Source of the DNA: CALCCV01 sp964388665
GTDB lineage: Bacteria > Bdellovibrionota > Bdellovibrionia > Bdellovibrionales > Bdellovibrionaceae
Length of the DNA stretch: 63,884 bases
Direction: 5' to 3'
NCBI GenBank assembly: GCA_964388665.1
Contig: CAYMBJ010000014.1
Location: 1 to 63,884 of the forward strand
The notes beneath the pieces were generated by a model. That model saw nothing but the letters and a program-made list of their open reading frames with translations. It had not been told where the DNA came from and searched no databases. Below, one piece after another: positions 35,471-44,529 of the stretch. Position 1 is the stretch's first letter; the number at the start of each line of letters is the position of its first letter. The position numbers and the translations under genes are program-made.

Positions 35471-37001
35471 TTCCGTCTGGCCGCACTTCGATTATTTGTG
35501 GCCGATCATTCTGATTTTGCAATGAAGTGCCTCGAGTTAGCAACTGGTAGGACCACTTCCACATCTTTGCCCAATGAGAGAACTCAATATCATGCTGGTT
35601 TACAAAAATCTCGCGATTGAACATTCTCTCAAAAATTCTACCACCCGAGTTATTTATGACCACAATTGAGATATCCTTGGACTTTATTTGTGGATAGATC
35701 CAAGGAGCCGTCATGTCGTAGAGCGCGGTCAGGTCACCAACAATGCACCAATGGGGACGATCTCCTTCGGTCCATCCCAAAAAAGTAGACACTTGACCGT
35801 CAATTCCATTGGCACCACGGCTAGCGGCAATTCTCGCCGGACAGTAATCTTCGTTGGCGGCAATATCCCACTCTCGAATGGGCAGGCTATTGCCTATAAA
35901 TACCGAATCATTTTTGGCAAGCTCAGAAACTCGGCGCATATAACTGTGTTCAGATTCAGGATACTTTTCCAAAAGCTCTAAATACACTTTTCTAACAGAA
36001 CGATCGCGAGACAGAATTGACTCCAAATTCGGATTCTTAAAGGCCACTTCCATTTTTAAGAAATTGGCGATGCTGGTAAAATGTGAAATTTCTCGAGAAA
36101 GTCCTGTAAAATGATTGTAGCCAACCGACAGCACCGGAAATTTAGCAAACTCATCTTCAAGATCACGCCAAACTCGCGTGGTCGGGATACCACCAATGCG
36201 CAGGATGCCACTGCAGTGCTCAGACGTGATCACTCGCTTGAGCATTGCATCGCCACCAAAAAGAGTCTTGTCTTTTAAGTCCGGATGCCCTCGCAGACCT
36301 GATGGTCCTTCTAAATACATGGGACAATTGAGAGTCTTTAAATATTTGGCCATTGGAACGCGACTTTTTTCTGGCAGCGAAGACACGATCACCAACGGCG
36401 TGTGCGTTTTGGCAAACTCTTCGATTAATTTTGTGTCCTCATCCCCAGAGGTTCGCGACAGCTTAATTCTTCTCTCTGTCGAAAAATTACTGATTGCAGT
36501 GGGCACGGGAGAATCTAAAAGGGGCTCTTGAAAGCAAACATTCACGTGCACGGGCTTTTTCCAACTCAAGGCCTTTAAACTAAAATGTGAATTCTCCTGA
36601 TCTAAATCAAAAGTCGCCTCAATGTAATAGGAAAATATTCCGATCTGCTCTATGGTTTGTGGCGAGCCAGAACTACGAAAACTCTTTGGTCTATCGGCAG
36701 AAACCATAATCAGAGGCAAAGAAGAGTACGTGGCCTCTATGGCCGCCGGCAGCAATTCGCCCACTGCAGTACCGGAGGTCGTGATCACAGCAACAGGTCG
36801 GCGACTGGTGACCACTCTTCCTAGTGCAAAGAAACTGGCACTTCGCTCTTCAAAAAAATTATAAATTCGAAACGGAAACAATCCATCTAGAAGCACAACA
36901 AAAGGGCTATTGCGAGCGCCAGCACAAAGACAGATCTCGCGAACTCCCGTAGCCAATAGTTCAGACAATACAATTTCTGCGAGCTGTAGATTGGTTTTCA
37001 T
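35418..37001 (-). CDS. menD: Menaquinone synthesis thiamine-diphosphate enzyme MenD
   Basis: A 527-residue SEPHCHC synthase that joins isochorismate with 2-oxoglutarate. The N-terminal Pyr domain shows ICLCAGARNSPFVVLL, NFFEERSASFFALGRV with the catalytic Glu, and VAVITTSGTAVGELLPAAIEA. The C-terminal PP domain shows GIDGQVSTFLGWTEGD and the GD...NN thiamine-diphosphate site (CIVGDLTALYDMTA...VVINNSGG). The start overlaps the menF stop by four bases. Cytoplasmic. Confidence 0.95.
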   Translation of the reverse strand: MKTNLQLAEIVLSELLATGVREICLCAGARNSPFVVLLDGLFPFRIYNFFEERSASFFALGRVVTSRRPVAVITTSGTAVGELLPAAIEATYSSLPLIMVSADRPKSFRSSGSPQTIEQIGIFSYYIEATFDLDQENSHFSLKALSWKKPVHVNVCFQEPLLDSPVPTAISNFSTERRIKLSRTSGDEDTKLIEEFAKTHTPLVIVSSLPEKSRVPMAKYLKTLNCPMYLEGPSGLRGHPDLKDKTLFGGDAMLKRVITSEHCSGILRIGGIPTTRVWRDLEDEFAKFPVLSVGYNHFTGLSREISHFTSIANFLKMEVAFKNPNLESILSRDRSVRKVYLELLEKYPESEHSYMRRVSELAKNDSVFIGNSLPIREWDIAANEDYCPARIAASRGANGIDGQVSTFLGWTEGDRPHWCIVGDLTALYDMTAPWIYPQIKSKDISIVVINNSGGRIFERMFNREIFVNQHDIEFSHWAKMWKWSYQLLTRGTSLQNQNDRPQIIEVRPDGNETRLLLDEWEAYWLSL

Positions 37002-38182
37002 ATCGCTGTTAATACCTCATGAGTTGCTCTTATCTTGGCACAGACTTCTTGCCATTCCAATTCAAAGTTACTCTCGCCCGTGATCCCACAGCCAGCATAT
37101 ATCTTTACGCTGCCTTTCCACCACTGCCAGCCACGAATCGCTACCACTGCAAGAGCTTCATTTTTGCTAGAAAAACCAATGGGCGCGCCAAAATATCCGC
37201 GCTCGACCTCAGATTCCAGTTCAGACATCCATAGGGTACCAAAGGCCGAAGGCGCAACGCCCAATGCGGCAGTGGGATGCAAGGCTTGCAGCAATCTAAA
37301 ATCCACATCCGTCGATTCATTGAGCTGCAGATAAATTTCACTCTTTTCATGTAAAAAATTTTTAAAGACGATCAATTTTGAAGGTGCCACCTTGACGGCG
37401 CCAAAGGTGGATAACTTTGTAGATATGTCCTGAATCACGAGCTGATGTTCCAATTTCAGTTTATCTGTGGCTTGAAGGCCAAAGTTTTTATTTGCTGTGC
37501 CCTTAGGTTGGGTTCCCGCCACAGCCATGGTATTGACCTCCATGCCCTTACGCGAAAATAGGACTTCAGGTGAGAGCCCGATACAGCCACAGGTTTGCCC
37601 CTCTGATCCCGAGATTGGCGTTTGCCAAAACCCATATGGAAACAGGTGGGAATCTGCCGCCACAAGAGCTTGCATTGTATCCAGCAACAAGATGGGAGAA
37701 AAGCTCTCTTCTGAATCCCAAAAGCTCCAAGGAACGGCCTTCTGCAAATCACCAGCTCTTATTTTGGCCATAGAAGCCTCAAAGAGAGTCGCAAAAAAAC
37801 TCTGCGACCCTGAACTCTGCGGCCCTAATTTCTGGTGCTTCGATTTGGTTCGTCGCTGGCCTATCTGAGTCGCCCCATCATTTATTGCTAGTCCACCTCG
37901 GCTGTGCTGAATCCATTTCTGTAGCTCATCATTCGACATGCACTTCACTTGGCTCGGTCGTAAAAATTGCGGTGCCAAATCATAAAATCTCTGCACAGTA
38001 AGATAAAAGGTCTCTGGTTCAATACTGAGGCGGGCGCGCTGCGATTTGGGAACTTCTATAAATGGCCCGCAGGCGAGCCACCACTGCTCGTTTTTGCGAA
38101 CAAAAAAACCGTTTTTCATATATTCCTGAAAAAAATCCACGACCTCTGTATACGCCAGATTTTCAAAACAAAAAACGATCAA
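36998..38182 (-). CDS. menF: Isochorismate synthase (MenF-type chorismate-binding enzyme)
   Basis: A 394-residue chorismate-utilising enzyme. The C-terminal half has the family signatures: MAVAGTQPKG, LEHQLVIQDISTKL, LQALHPTAALGVAP and ERGYFGAPIGF, ending with VKIYAGCGITGESNFELEW. It is first in menF-menD-menH, so the product is isochorismate rather than salicylate or anthranilate. The N-terminal 120 residues are divergent, as in other MenF proteins. Divergently transcribed from the DAHP synthase gene with 95 bases between. Confidence 0.92.
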   Translation of the reverse strand: MIVFCFENLAYTEVVDFFQEYMKNGFFVRKNEQWWLACGPFIEVPKSQRARLSIEPETFYLTVQRFYDLAPQFLRPSQVKCMSNDELQKWIQHSRGGLAINDGATQIGQRRTKSKHQKLGPQSSGSQSFFATLFEASMAKIRAGDLQKAVPWSFWDSEESFSPILLLDTMQALVAADSHLFPYGFWQTPISGSEGQTCGCIGLSPEVLFSRKGMEVNTMAVAGTQPKGTANKNFGLQATDKLKLEHQLVIQDISTKLSTFGAVKVAPSKLIVFKNFLHEKSEIYLQLNESTDVDFRLLQALHPTAALGVAPSAFGTLWMSELESEVERGYFGAPIGFSSKNEALAVVAIRGWQWWKGSVKIYAGCGITGESNFELEWQEVCAKIRATHEVLTAI

Positions 38183-38277
38183 ATGGCGAGGGCGGCAGAA
38201 AGCAGCTTATGAATTAGGCTCTTTTTTGCCACACTTCTGTTGCTAAGATTCGATTAAAGAGCTAGAAGTAATGCAAA

Positions 38278-39153
38278 ATGGCGACACATGAAACCACTCC
38301 AGATTTGAAAAAGCAGGCCACTCGCGCCGTTTCGATTGGTGCCACCACTATAGGCGCCGGAAACTTCACCGTCATTGCCGGTCCTTGTTCTATTGAAAGC
38401 AAGGAGCAGTTCTCATCTATAGCGTCCCAGGTTCTTAAAGAGGGCGCGAACATTGTCCGCGGTGGGATCTGGAAAATGCGCACATCACCAGACACCTTTC
38501 AGGGCTTGGGCCATGGTGGACTGCAAATGATCAAAGAGATTTTGGCAGAAAATAAGGCGCAACTGATCTCTGAAATCACTGATCCTCGCCAGATGGAAAT
38601 TCTCGATGATGTGGTGAGCATTTATCAGGTCGGCAGTCGCAACATGCACAATTACGAATTACTGAAAGAGCTCGGAAATTCTCGCAAACCGGTAATGATT
38701 AAGCGCGGCTTTGCAGCACTCATCTCTGAATGGCTGAAATCTGCTGAATACCTTCTCAAAGGCGGCAATGAAAATGTGATCCTTTGCGAGCGAGGCATTC
38801 GAACATTCGAAACCGCAACTCGCAACACTCTCGATCTCAATGCTGTGGCCTACATCAAAGAAAACACCCCGTTCCCAATCATTGTAGACCCATCACATGG
38901 AGTTGGCATACGAGCTCTGGTACCAAAAATGGCGCTGGCCGCTGTTGCCGCCGGAGCTGATGGCATCATTGTCGAGGTTCATCCAGAGCCAGAAAAGGCG
39001 CTGTCTGATGGAATGCAGACATTGAATTATGCTGAATTTTCAAAATTGATGAAACAAGTCCGCAGCATTTGTTTTGCGCTGAAGGAAGAGTCGCAAGAGA
39101 GTATTATCTCTGAAAATTTACTTTCGAGGCATCATGCAGACATCCACCCCTAA
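38278..39153 (+). CDS. aroF: 3-deoxy-7-phosphoheptulonate synthase (DAHP synthase, type I-beta)
   Basis: A 291-residue enzyme that condenses PEP and erythrose-4-phosphate, the entry to chorismate. Motifs: VIAGPCSIES, VRGGIWKMRTSPDTFQG, GSRNMHNYELLKE, PVMIKRGFAA, LCERGIRTFE (metal Cys) and VDPSHGVGIR. It is the KDO8P-like AroF/AroG type of Bacillus and Thermotoga but lacks an N-terminal ACT-like regulatory domain. Being beside the men genes, it feeds chorismate towards menaquinone. It overlaps ubiE by 20 bases. Confidence 0.94.
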   Translation: MATHETTPDLKKQATRAVSIGATTIGAGNFTVIAGPCSIESKEQFSSIASQVLKEGANIVRGGIWKMRTSPDTFQGLGHGGLQMIKEILAENKAQLISEITDPRQMEILDDVVSIYQVGSRNMHNYELLKELGNSRKPVMIKRGFAALISEWLKSAEYLLKGGNENVILCERGIRTFETATRNTLDLNAVAYIKENTPFPIIVDPSHGVGIRALVPKMALAAVAAGADGIIVEVHPEPEKALSDGMQTLNYAEFSKLMKQVRSICFALKEESQESIISENLLSRHHADIHP

Positions 39154-39889
39154 CTCCACCCAAACGAAAGCTTCGCCTGGATCTGCCAGCGATAAAAATC
39201 CAGAAAAGATTCGCAAAATGTTTGGCCAAGTGGCTAAGCGCTATGATTTGGCTAACACCCTGCTCTCGGGCGGCATTCATCACTTGTGGCGCAATGAGGT
39301 TGTTAAACTCTCAAGAGCCAAGAGCGGCGATAAAATACTAGATTGCGCCACGGGAACTGGCGACTTGGCGATCGCATTTGCCCTAAAGACTGGACCCAAC
39401 AGCGAGATTGTCGGCACTGATTTTTGTTCTGAAATGCTAGACGAGGCTCCAGCAAAAGCCATCGCTAGTAAAGTTGCGATTCGTTTCTCCGTAGCCGATG
39501 CCATGGATTTGCCTTTTCCCGATAATTATTTTGATATTGCTAGCATTTCTTTTGGTATTCGCAATGTCGCTGATCCCTTAAAGGCCCTCTCCGAGATGAG
39601 TCGAGTCGTAAAACCAGGTGGAAGGGTGATGGTTCTTGAATTCGGCCAGGTTGAAAACCCCATCTTCCGGCGCGTATATAATTTCTATTCGGAAGTCATG
39701 CTCCCCAAAATTGGTGGACTGGTGACAGGAACTGAAGATGCCTATGAATACTTGCAAGAGAGTTCGCGTGAGTTCCCTTGTGGCCAGCAGTTTTTGGATC
39801 TTATGAAACAGACCAATGCCTTTTCCAGTTTACACCTAAAAAAATTGTCTCTAGGAATTTCCTACATCTACTGCGGCCGCGTCGGCTAG
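39134..39889 (+). CDS. ubiE: Demethylmenaquinone / demethylubiquinone C-methyltransferase
   Basis: A 251-residue UbiE/MenG methyltransferase catalysing the last step of menaquinone synthesis with SAM. Motifs: IRKMFGQVAKRYDLANTLLS, SAM motif I KILDCATGTGDLAIAF, VADAMDLPFPDNYFD, SISFGIRNV and PGGRVMVLEFGQ. The end YEYLQESSREFPCG...LSLGISYIYCG fits the family. The start lies inside the DAHP synthase gene, giving coupled expression. Given MenD/F/H nearby, menaquinone is the likely substrate. Confidence 0.95.
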   Translation: MQTSTPNSTQTKASPGSASDKNPEKIRKMFGQVAKRYDLANTLLSGGIHHLWRNEVVKLSRAKSGDKILDCATGTGDLAIAFALKTGPNSEIVGTDFCSEMLDEAPAKAIASKVAIRFSVADAMDLPFPDNYFDIASISFGIRNVADPLKALSEMSRVVKPGGRVMVLEFGQVENPIFRRVYNFYSEVMLPKIGGLVTGTEDAYEYLQESSREFPCGQQFLDLMKQTNAFSSLHLKKLSLGISYIYCGRVG

Positions 39890-39904
39890 AACGCAGGAAA
39901 TCGG

Positions 39905-41272
39905 CTATCTCGAACTGATTGCACGTTCTCTCAGAGCAGGCCACTGCAGCTCTGGCGAGGTGATTTGTCTATTGGTAAATTGTAATGGGGAAAAGCCGCC
40001 CCCTTGGGCCCGCAAATTTGTCACTTGTCCTTCATAGAGTCGTGCCAAACCAAAATCCACTGCATTTTTATAAAAATAAAAGCGCAAGTCGTATTTAAAT
40101 TTGTCGGCAGTGATGCCTTCCAAAGATTTGCGATCTTGCTCTTCTGAAGTTCCGCTAGGTACCTCAAGCTCCAACGCCGGCCAGTATCCTTGGGCAATCA
40201 CTTTGCCTTCGTTGTTAAAATACTCCTCAAAGGCCTTTCGCGAGATCGAAGCTCCGCGAAAAGCTTGCTTTGACCCAAAAGACTGAGCGGGCTTAAAAAA
40301 GTACTCTTTGCGATGACTCCAAATATGATCTTTGTTGTCAGGTCGCAGCTCTTCGGCGACGGGTATCACCTGTTGCAGAAAATCAATCTGGTGCTTGTCC
40401 AATCCACAGGCGCGAGCCAGATCTGCATCTCGCAAAATTTGCAAATTCATTTTGTTTGCTAGCAACGCGTACTCTTTGGGATGAGGGCTCACACAGAGCG
40501 CCCGCGACAAATATGCACTTTTTAGCGGCTCAGAGATTTTTTCGGAAAACAAAAAGTCCGTGCTTCGATTGTAAATAAAGTCCCAAGTTTTTTCTCCCGT
40601 TGTGCGACTCTGCAGTCGAGAGTCAATGTACAGTAAATCTTCTGTGTTCAGAATATCTGTCTGCCACCCTTGCGCTTTCCCCCACTCCTGAAAATACAAA
40701 AATTCAGAATAAAGTTTTTGCTCGCTGGGGTTTTGATCCGTGATCGCAATACTGTTAACTAGAGTTCCCGCAACAGCACCTGTCCATGTCGCGCACTCCT
40801 CTTCAATTCTCTTACGCATCTTTTGCAGCGGTGGCTCTCTTCCAGCAAAGCTAAGCCCGCGGCTCTGAGCAAGCGCAGCACCCAAAAAATAAAAAGCGGC
40901 ATCCGTGTTGATTTCGATCAGTCGGATTTCACCATCAGCTGTCAGATGCAAGTCATAGCTGTTGCAAATGGCTCGATGAGTTGCTTTTTTAAACTCATTG
41001 AAGTCCACACATGTGCCCGAAACGGTCGAACCAGCCTTTGGATCACTTTCCCCAAAAACCATGTCTTGATAGATTTGCGAGGTCACGATCTTGTCAACAA
41101 GGCTCGCCAAACGCTGGACCTGCGGCAATACAGTCGGCGGCAACACAAAATTCATTGGGCAGATCAGCTGATCCGAAATTCTCTCACTAAACGCCGTGGA
41201 TTTTAACAGGGGAAGCTGCTCTAAGCAGTGGTGAATAAAATCGCTTTTGGCATTTTTTAGCTCAGCTTTCAT
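39905..41272 (-). CDS. Putative circularly permuted ATP-grasp protein
   Basis: A 455-residue protein I cannot assign to a named enzyme. Near residues 110-120 it reads DGEIRLIEINTDAAFYF, like the metal-binding E-x-N of circularly permuted ATP-grasp enzymes (glutathionylspermidine synthase type). Much later comes the lysine/glycine-loop-like stretch EYFFKPAQSFGSKQAFRGASIS and a Phe/Tyr-rich FKYDLRFYFYKN. The inverted order of these elements supports the permuted fold. It would ligate an amine to a carboxylate using ATP; substrates are unknown. It converges on ubiE with only 15 bases between. Confidence 0.6.
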   Translation of the reverse strand: MKAELKNAKSDFIHHCLEQLPLLKSTAFSERISDQLICPMNFVLPPTVLPQVQRLASLVDKIVTSQIYQDMVFGESDPKAGSTVSGTCVDFNEFKKATHRAICNSYDLHLTADGEIRLIEINTDAAFYFLGAALAQSRGLSFAGREPPLQKMRKRIEEECATWTGAVAGTLVNSIAITDQNPSEQKLYSEFLYFQEWGKAQGWQTDILNTEDLLYIDSRLQSRTTGEKTWDFIYNRSTDFLFSEKISEPLKSAYLSRALCVSPHPKEYALLANKMNLQILRDADLARACGLDKHQIDFLQQVIPVAEELRPDNKDHIWSHRKEYFFKPAQSFGSKQAFRGASISRKAFEEYFNNEGKVIAQGYWPALELEVPSGTSEEQDRKSLEGITADKFKYDLRFYFYKNAVDFGLARLYEGQVTNLRAQGGGFSPLQFTNRQITSPELQWPALRERAISSR

Positions 41273-41437
41273 TTGATTGCCCCGCCTTGATGATTGAGTC
41301 TATTTCTAGCTGCGAGACGCATTTAACTCGTCCTCTTCTATTAAGCAGGTATGATTTCTGTGAGCAAAGCCTGAGTGACTAATAATGCACGGCATCTTTG
41401 CTATCTAGAATGGCTCGTAAAAGAGTAGGTTGCCGGC

Positions 41438-42211
41438 ATGAAATTGATCTCCTGGAATGTAAATGGAATTCGTGCCTGCGGCCCCAAGGGACTGATACAG
41501 CTCGTAGAAGATGAGAGCCCCGATATTTTGTGCTTGCAAGAGACCAAGGCCCATCGTGAACAGGTGCCGCCGAATCTGCAGAACCTGGGCTACCCACATG
41601 ACTATTGGAGCTCAGCGACTCGCAAAGGCTATTCGGGAGTTGCCACCTTTTGTCGAGATCTCCCCAAGAAGGTGGATCATGGCCTTGGCATTGAACGCTA
41701 TGACAGCGAGGGTCGCATTGTCCATTCTAAGCACGAGCAATTTGATCTTTATAATATTTACTTTCCCAACGGCGGCAGTGGTGAAGTTCGTCACGCCTTT
41801 AAGCAAGAATTTTTGCATGATCTTAAAAAGCTTCTGCATGCCAGAATCACAGCCGGGGAAAAAATTGTCTTGGTGGGTGACTACAATGTCGCGCATCGAG
41901 AAATGGACGTCCATGATCCAGTGAGGCTCTCAAAAGAGAGTGGTTTTCTGCCTGAAGAGCGAAAGTGGCTCGAGAGTTTTTTAGAAATGGGATTCATCGA
42001 TACCTTTCGTCACTTTTATCCTGACGACAAGGACCGTTACTCATGGTGGTCCTACCGAGAAATGGCGAGAATCGCCAATCGTGGGTGGCGCATTGACTAC
42101 ATTTGCATAACCAAGAATTTGCTTAAATATCTGGAGTCTGCAGCCATTATGGATGAAGTTACTGGCTCTGATCATTGCCCCGTGAAAGCGGAATTTAATT
42201 TCGCAAAATAG
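41438..42211 (+). CDS. xthA: Exodeoxyribonuclease III (AP endonuclease, XthA type)
   Basis: A 257-residue enzyme of base-excision repair that cuts 5' to abasic sites and degrades 3' ends. The EEP-fold signatures are complete: ISWNVNGIRA, DILCLQETKA (catalytic Glu), VGDYNVAH (Asp/Asn), RIDYICIT and GSDHCPVKAEF (catalytic Asp-His). Length and motif order match E. coli XthA. Followed after 12 bases by an FxsA gene. Confidence 0.95.
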   Translation: MKLISWNVNGIRACGPKGLIQLVEDESPDILCLQETKAHREQVPPNLQNLGYPHDYWSSATRKGYSGVATFCRDLPKKVDHGLGIERYDSEGRIVHSKHEQFDLYNIYFPNGGSGEVRHAFKQEFLHDLKKLLHARITAGEKIVLVGDYNVAHREMDVHDPVRLSKESGFLPEERKWLESFLEMGFIDTFRHFYPDDKDRYSWWSYREMARIANRGWRIDYICITKNLLKYLESAAIMDEVTGSDHCPVKAEFNFAK

Positions 42212-42223
42212 GAGGCCGATTTT

Positions 42224-42766
42224 ATGCGCTTTACATATTTGATTTTTTTTGAAATGTTGATTTTTCTTTTTCTTGTCTCGCGCTTCGGTTTCTTTGCCGT
42301 CTTTGCTGGTTATTTTCTAACTTCAGGCCTAGGCATCTTGATTTGTTCATTTTCGATTCGAAAGCTTGCGGGATTTAAGAGCCAAGGAATGAATTCTATC
42401 ATTTCTCTAATGGACAAGAGTCTTTTTGTTGTTTCTGGCATATTCTTAGCGCTGCCTTCATTTTTTACCAAAGTGGTGGGCTTGCTTCTCTGCGTACCTG
42501 GGTTGCGTTGGCTCATTGTCGCAAGCCTTAAGCGCTACGCCAAGGTGGTTACCCCCGGTAACATTCGCTTTGGCGGGAGCTTTGCCGGCCAGCCATTTGA
42601 AAATCAGCAGAGTGCCGGCCCCTTTTCTGACAATCCATTCGCTGACCACCCAGAGGGTCGCGGACAGGATGATCTTGCGCAAAGCGAGGAGGTGATTGAG
42701 GTTGCCTGGAAAGAGATTCGCGACGTGACACCAGACCGAAAGCCAAATTCAAACCAGAATTCATAG
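42224..42766 (+). CDS. FxsA-family membrane protein
   Basis: A 180-residue protein with three to four helices in residues 1-105. The FxsA pattern includes FEMLIFLFLVSRFGFF, an internal GLGILICSFSIRK stretch and the LPSFFTKVVGLLLCVPGLR segment. FxsA is an inner-membrane protein linked in E. coli to phage exclusion of T7; its general role is unknown. The C-terminal 70 residues are hydrophilic and end in a charged, likely disordered tail. AGGAGG-like ribosome binding sequence is present, and the gene is probably co-transcribed with xthA. Confidence 0.85.
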   Translation: MRFTYLIFFEMLIFLFLVSRFGFFAVFAGYFLTSGLGILICSFSIRKLAGFKSQGMNSIISLMDKSLFVVSGIFLALPSFFTKVVGLLLCVPGLRWLIVASLKRYAKVVTPGNIRFGGSFAGQPFENQQSAGPFSDNPFADHPEGRGQDDLAQSEEVIEVAWKEIRDVTPDRKPNSNQNS

Positions 42767-42968
42767 CCAACTCCTCACCAGAGCTCTTGAGGCTAAGTGC
42801 TTCAAATGCTCCAGTTAAATGCTCTAGATCTAAAAGTGTCTCAATTTGAAACTCTTTGTGATGTTTCAAAAAAAATTTATAAAAAATGCTACACTAAAAA
42901 GAGTTCAAGAAATAGTTGAGTTGCGTCGATAATGTCATTACGAGACTGATTCAAATAGGGGGCTGCAA

Positions 42969-44363
42969 TTGAAAACCTTGATCGCCGTAGGCTTGTTAGC
43001 ATCGCTCCTTTCTCTCGAAAATACAAATGCACAATTGGTTACTGTTGAAGACATAAGATCTTGTACTGATTATGCTAAACAACTTGATGAAGAATGCAAC
43101 AAAGCTCCTGATTCCGCTTGGATCTCGTGTGATCCAGATAGCGAAAGTACAACGGCAAAGGTGCTCGGCAATTTAATTTCCTATGGTGGCAAAGGTGCCA
43201 TCATGGGTGCGGCTTTCACGCAAGGGCAGGATGCCGGATGTGGTGAACTTTCTAAATATGCTGGTGTCGTCAACGGTGCGCTGGCCGCTTTTTCGATGGC
43301 TTGTAATCAAGCGGGGAAAACCTGTATTGAAAAATGCACCAAATTGCGTTCCCACCTGAGTAGCACTGAAAATTGCTCAAATCCAAACAAAGTGGACGAC
43401 CCAAGAGTACCCGAAACTACCACGGCAACACAACAATTGAACGCAATCAAAACTTTCGAAAATAATGCAGAATTGGGAATTCAAAAGTGCGCAAAGATTG
43501 GCGCGGATGGGAACCAACAGTCGGCGATGTTCACCCAAGCTGTCATGACGGTGAAGCAGCAGGCCACGGCCTGCGAGACCGCCAACAAAGGCGGTGGCGG
43601 TCCAGATTACTGCAAACTCAACCCCACTGATGTGGCCTGTTTACAGGCCACTGGATCGCGAAACTGCAATGACACTTCTATGGCCAATGAACCCGTTTGC
43701 GCCTGCATGGTTTACGGCAAGTGCAACAACGGTCAACTCGGAAAACTCAACGCTGGTGGCCTTGGTCCCGATGGAACTGGCGCCGCGGGTGCTGGTCTGG
43801 GAGCGGGCATGGGCGGCGCGGGCGGACTCAACGCCGAATCAACCGCGGCAGGGGGTGCTGGTTTTGGCTTTGGAGACATGGGCAGCATGGACCTGCCTCC
43901 AGGCAGCTACCAAGCAAAATCTGACGGACCCGCAGCGGGTGGCGGTCGCGGGGGAGGCGGAGGCGGCTTCGGCGGCGGCCGAGGATCTGCCGGCTCGGGC
44001 GAAAAGGGCTATCCACAACAGCGCACACTAAGCGGTGGACGCGACAGCCTGTTTTCTGGCGTGAGTCGGGGCGGAGGCAACAATTCAAAAGGCAGTAGCA
44101 ACTCCTATGGTGGACGAACGGGCGGAGCGGGATCTGAACCCTCCCTCTACAATGGAATCAATCGACCACGCTTGGACTCCAGGGGCATTGCTGCAAAAAC
44201 GCCTAATCTTGCCGAATTCCTACCGGGCGGCCGTCTTGATCGAAAGGCACAGGCCCTAGCTGGAATCACTGGACCTGACGGAATCACCGGACCTCATTCC
44301 AACATCTGGCAGAAAATCAAAATTCGCTATCAGGCCGTACGCAATACTCTCATACAAAACTAG
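42969..44363 (+). CDS. Secreted cysteine-containing, glycine-rich protein of unknown function
   Basis: A 464-residue protein starting at TTG (GGGGG eight bases upstream) with a signal peptide (MKTLIAVGLLASLLSLENTNA). The N-terminal ~250 residues contain about 17 cysteines in patterns that suggest disulphides (RSCTDYAKQLDEEC, CIEKCTKLRSHLSS, CNDTSMANEPVCACMVYGKC). Residues ~260-400 are Gly-rich linker (GAGLGAGMGGAGG, GGGRGGGGGGFGGG). Near the end a short tandem GITGPDGITGPHS is seen. No known domain recognised. The GC-rich linker creates long open frames in other phases, which I regard as spurious. Confidence 0.75.
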   Translation: MKTLIAVGLLASLLSLENTNAQLVTVEDIRSCTDYAKQLDEECNKAPDSAWISCDPDSESTTAKVLGNLISYGGKGAIMGAAFTQGQDAGCGELSKYAGVVNGALAAFSMACNQAGKTCIEKCTKLRSHLSSTENCSNPNKVDDPRVPETTTATQQLNAIKTFENNAELGIQKCAKIGADGNQQSAMFTQAVMTVKQQATACETANKGGGGPDYCKLNPTDVACLQATGSRNCNDTSMANEPVCACMVYGKCNNGQLGKLNAGGLGPDGTGAAGAGLGAGMGGAGGLNAESTAAGGAGFGFGDMGSMDLPPGSYQAKSDGPAAGGGRGGGGGGFGGGRGSAGSGEKGYPQQRTLSGGRDSLFSGVSRGGGNNSKGSSNSYGGRTGGAGSEPSLYNGINRPRLDSRGIAAKTPNLAEFLPGGRLDRKAQALAGITGPDGITGPHSNIWQKIKIRYQAVRNTLIQN

Positions 44364-44529
44364 GCTCAGTTTTTTATCTAATCTGCCGATCTATTTTACA
44401 TGATTTTGGTAAGATGGATTTTAATTTGGACGTTCACTTTTGGAAATCTACAAATTTCCTTGGGCAATAAAAGCTCTAACGGAGTGTCTGGTCTCTTCAA
44501 GCATCGATCACCTGAAGCACAGAGCCATG

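Noticed and set aside
43594..44088. Long open frames in other phases over the Gly-rich gene
   Set aside because: They are by-products of the GC-rich glycine codons; no start signals or protein-like features.
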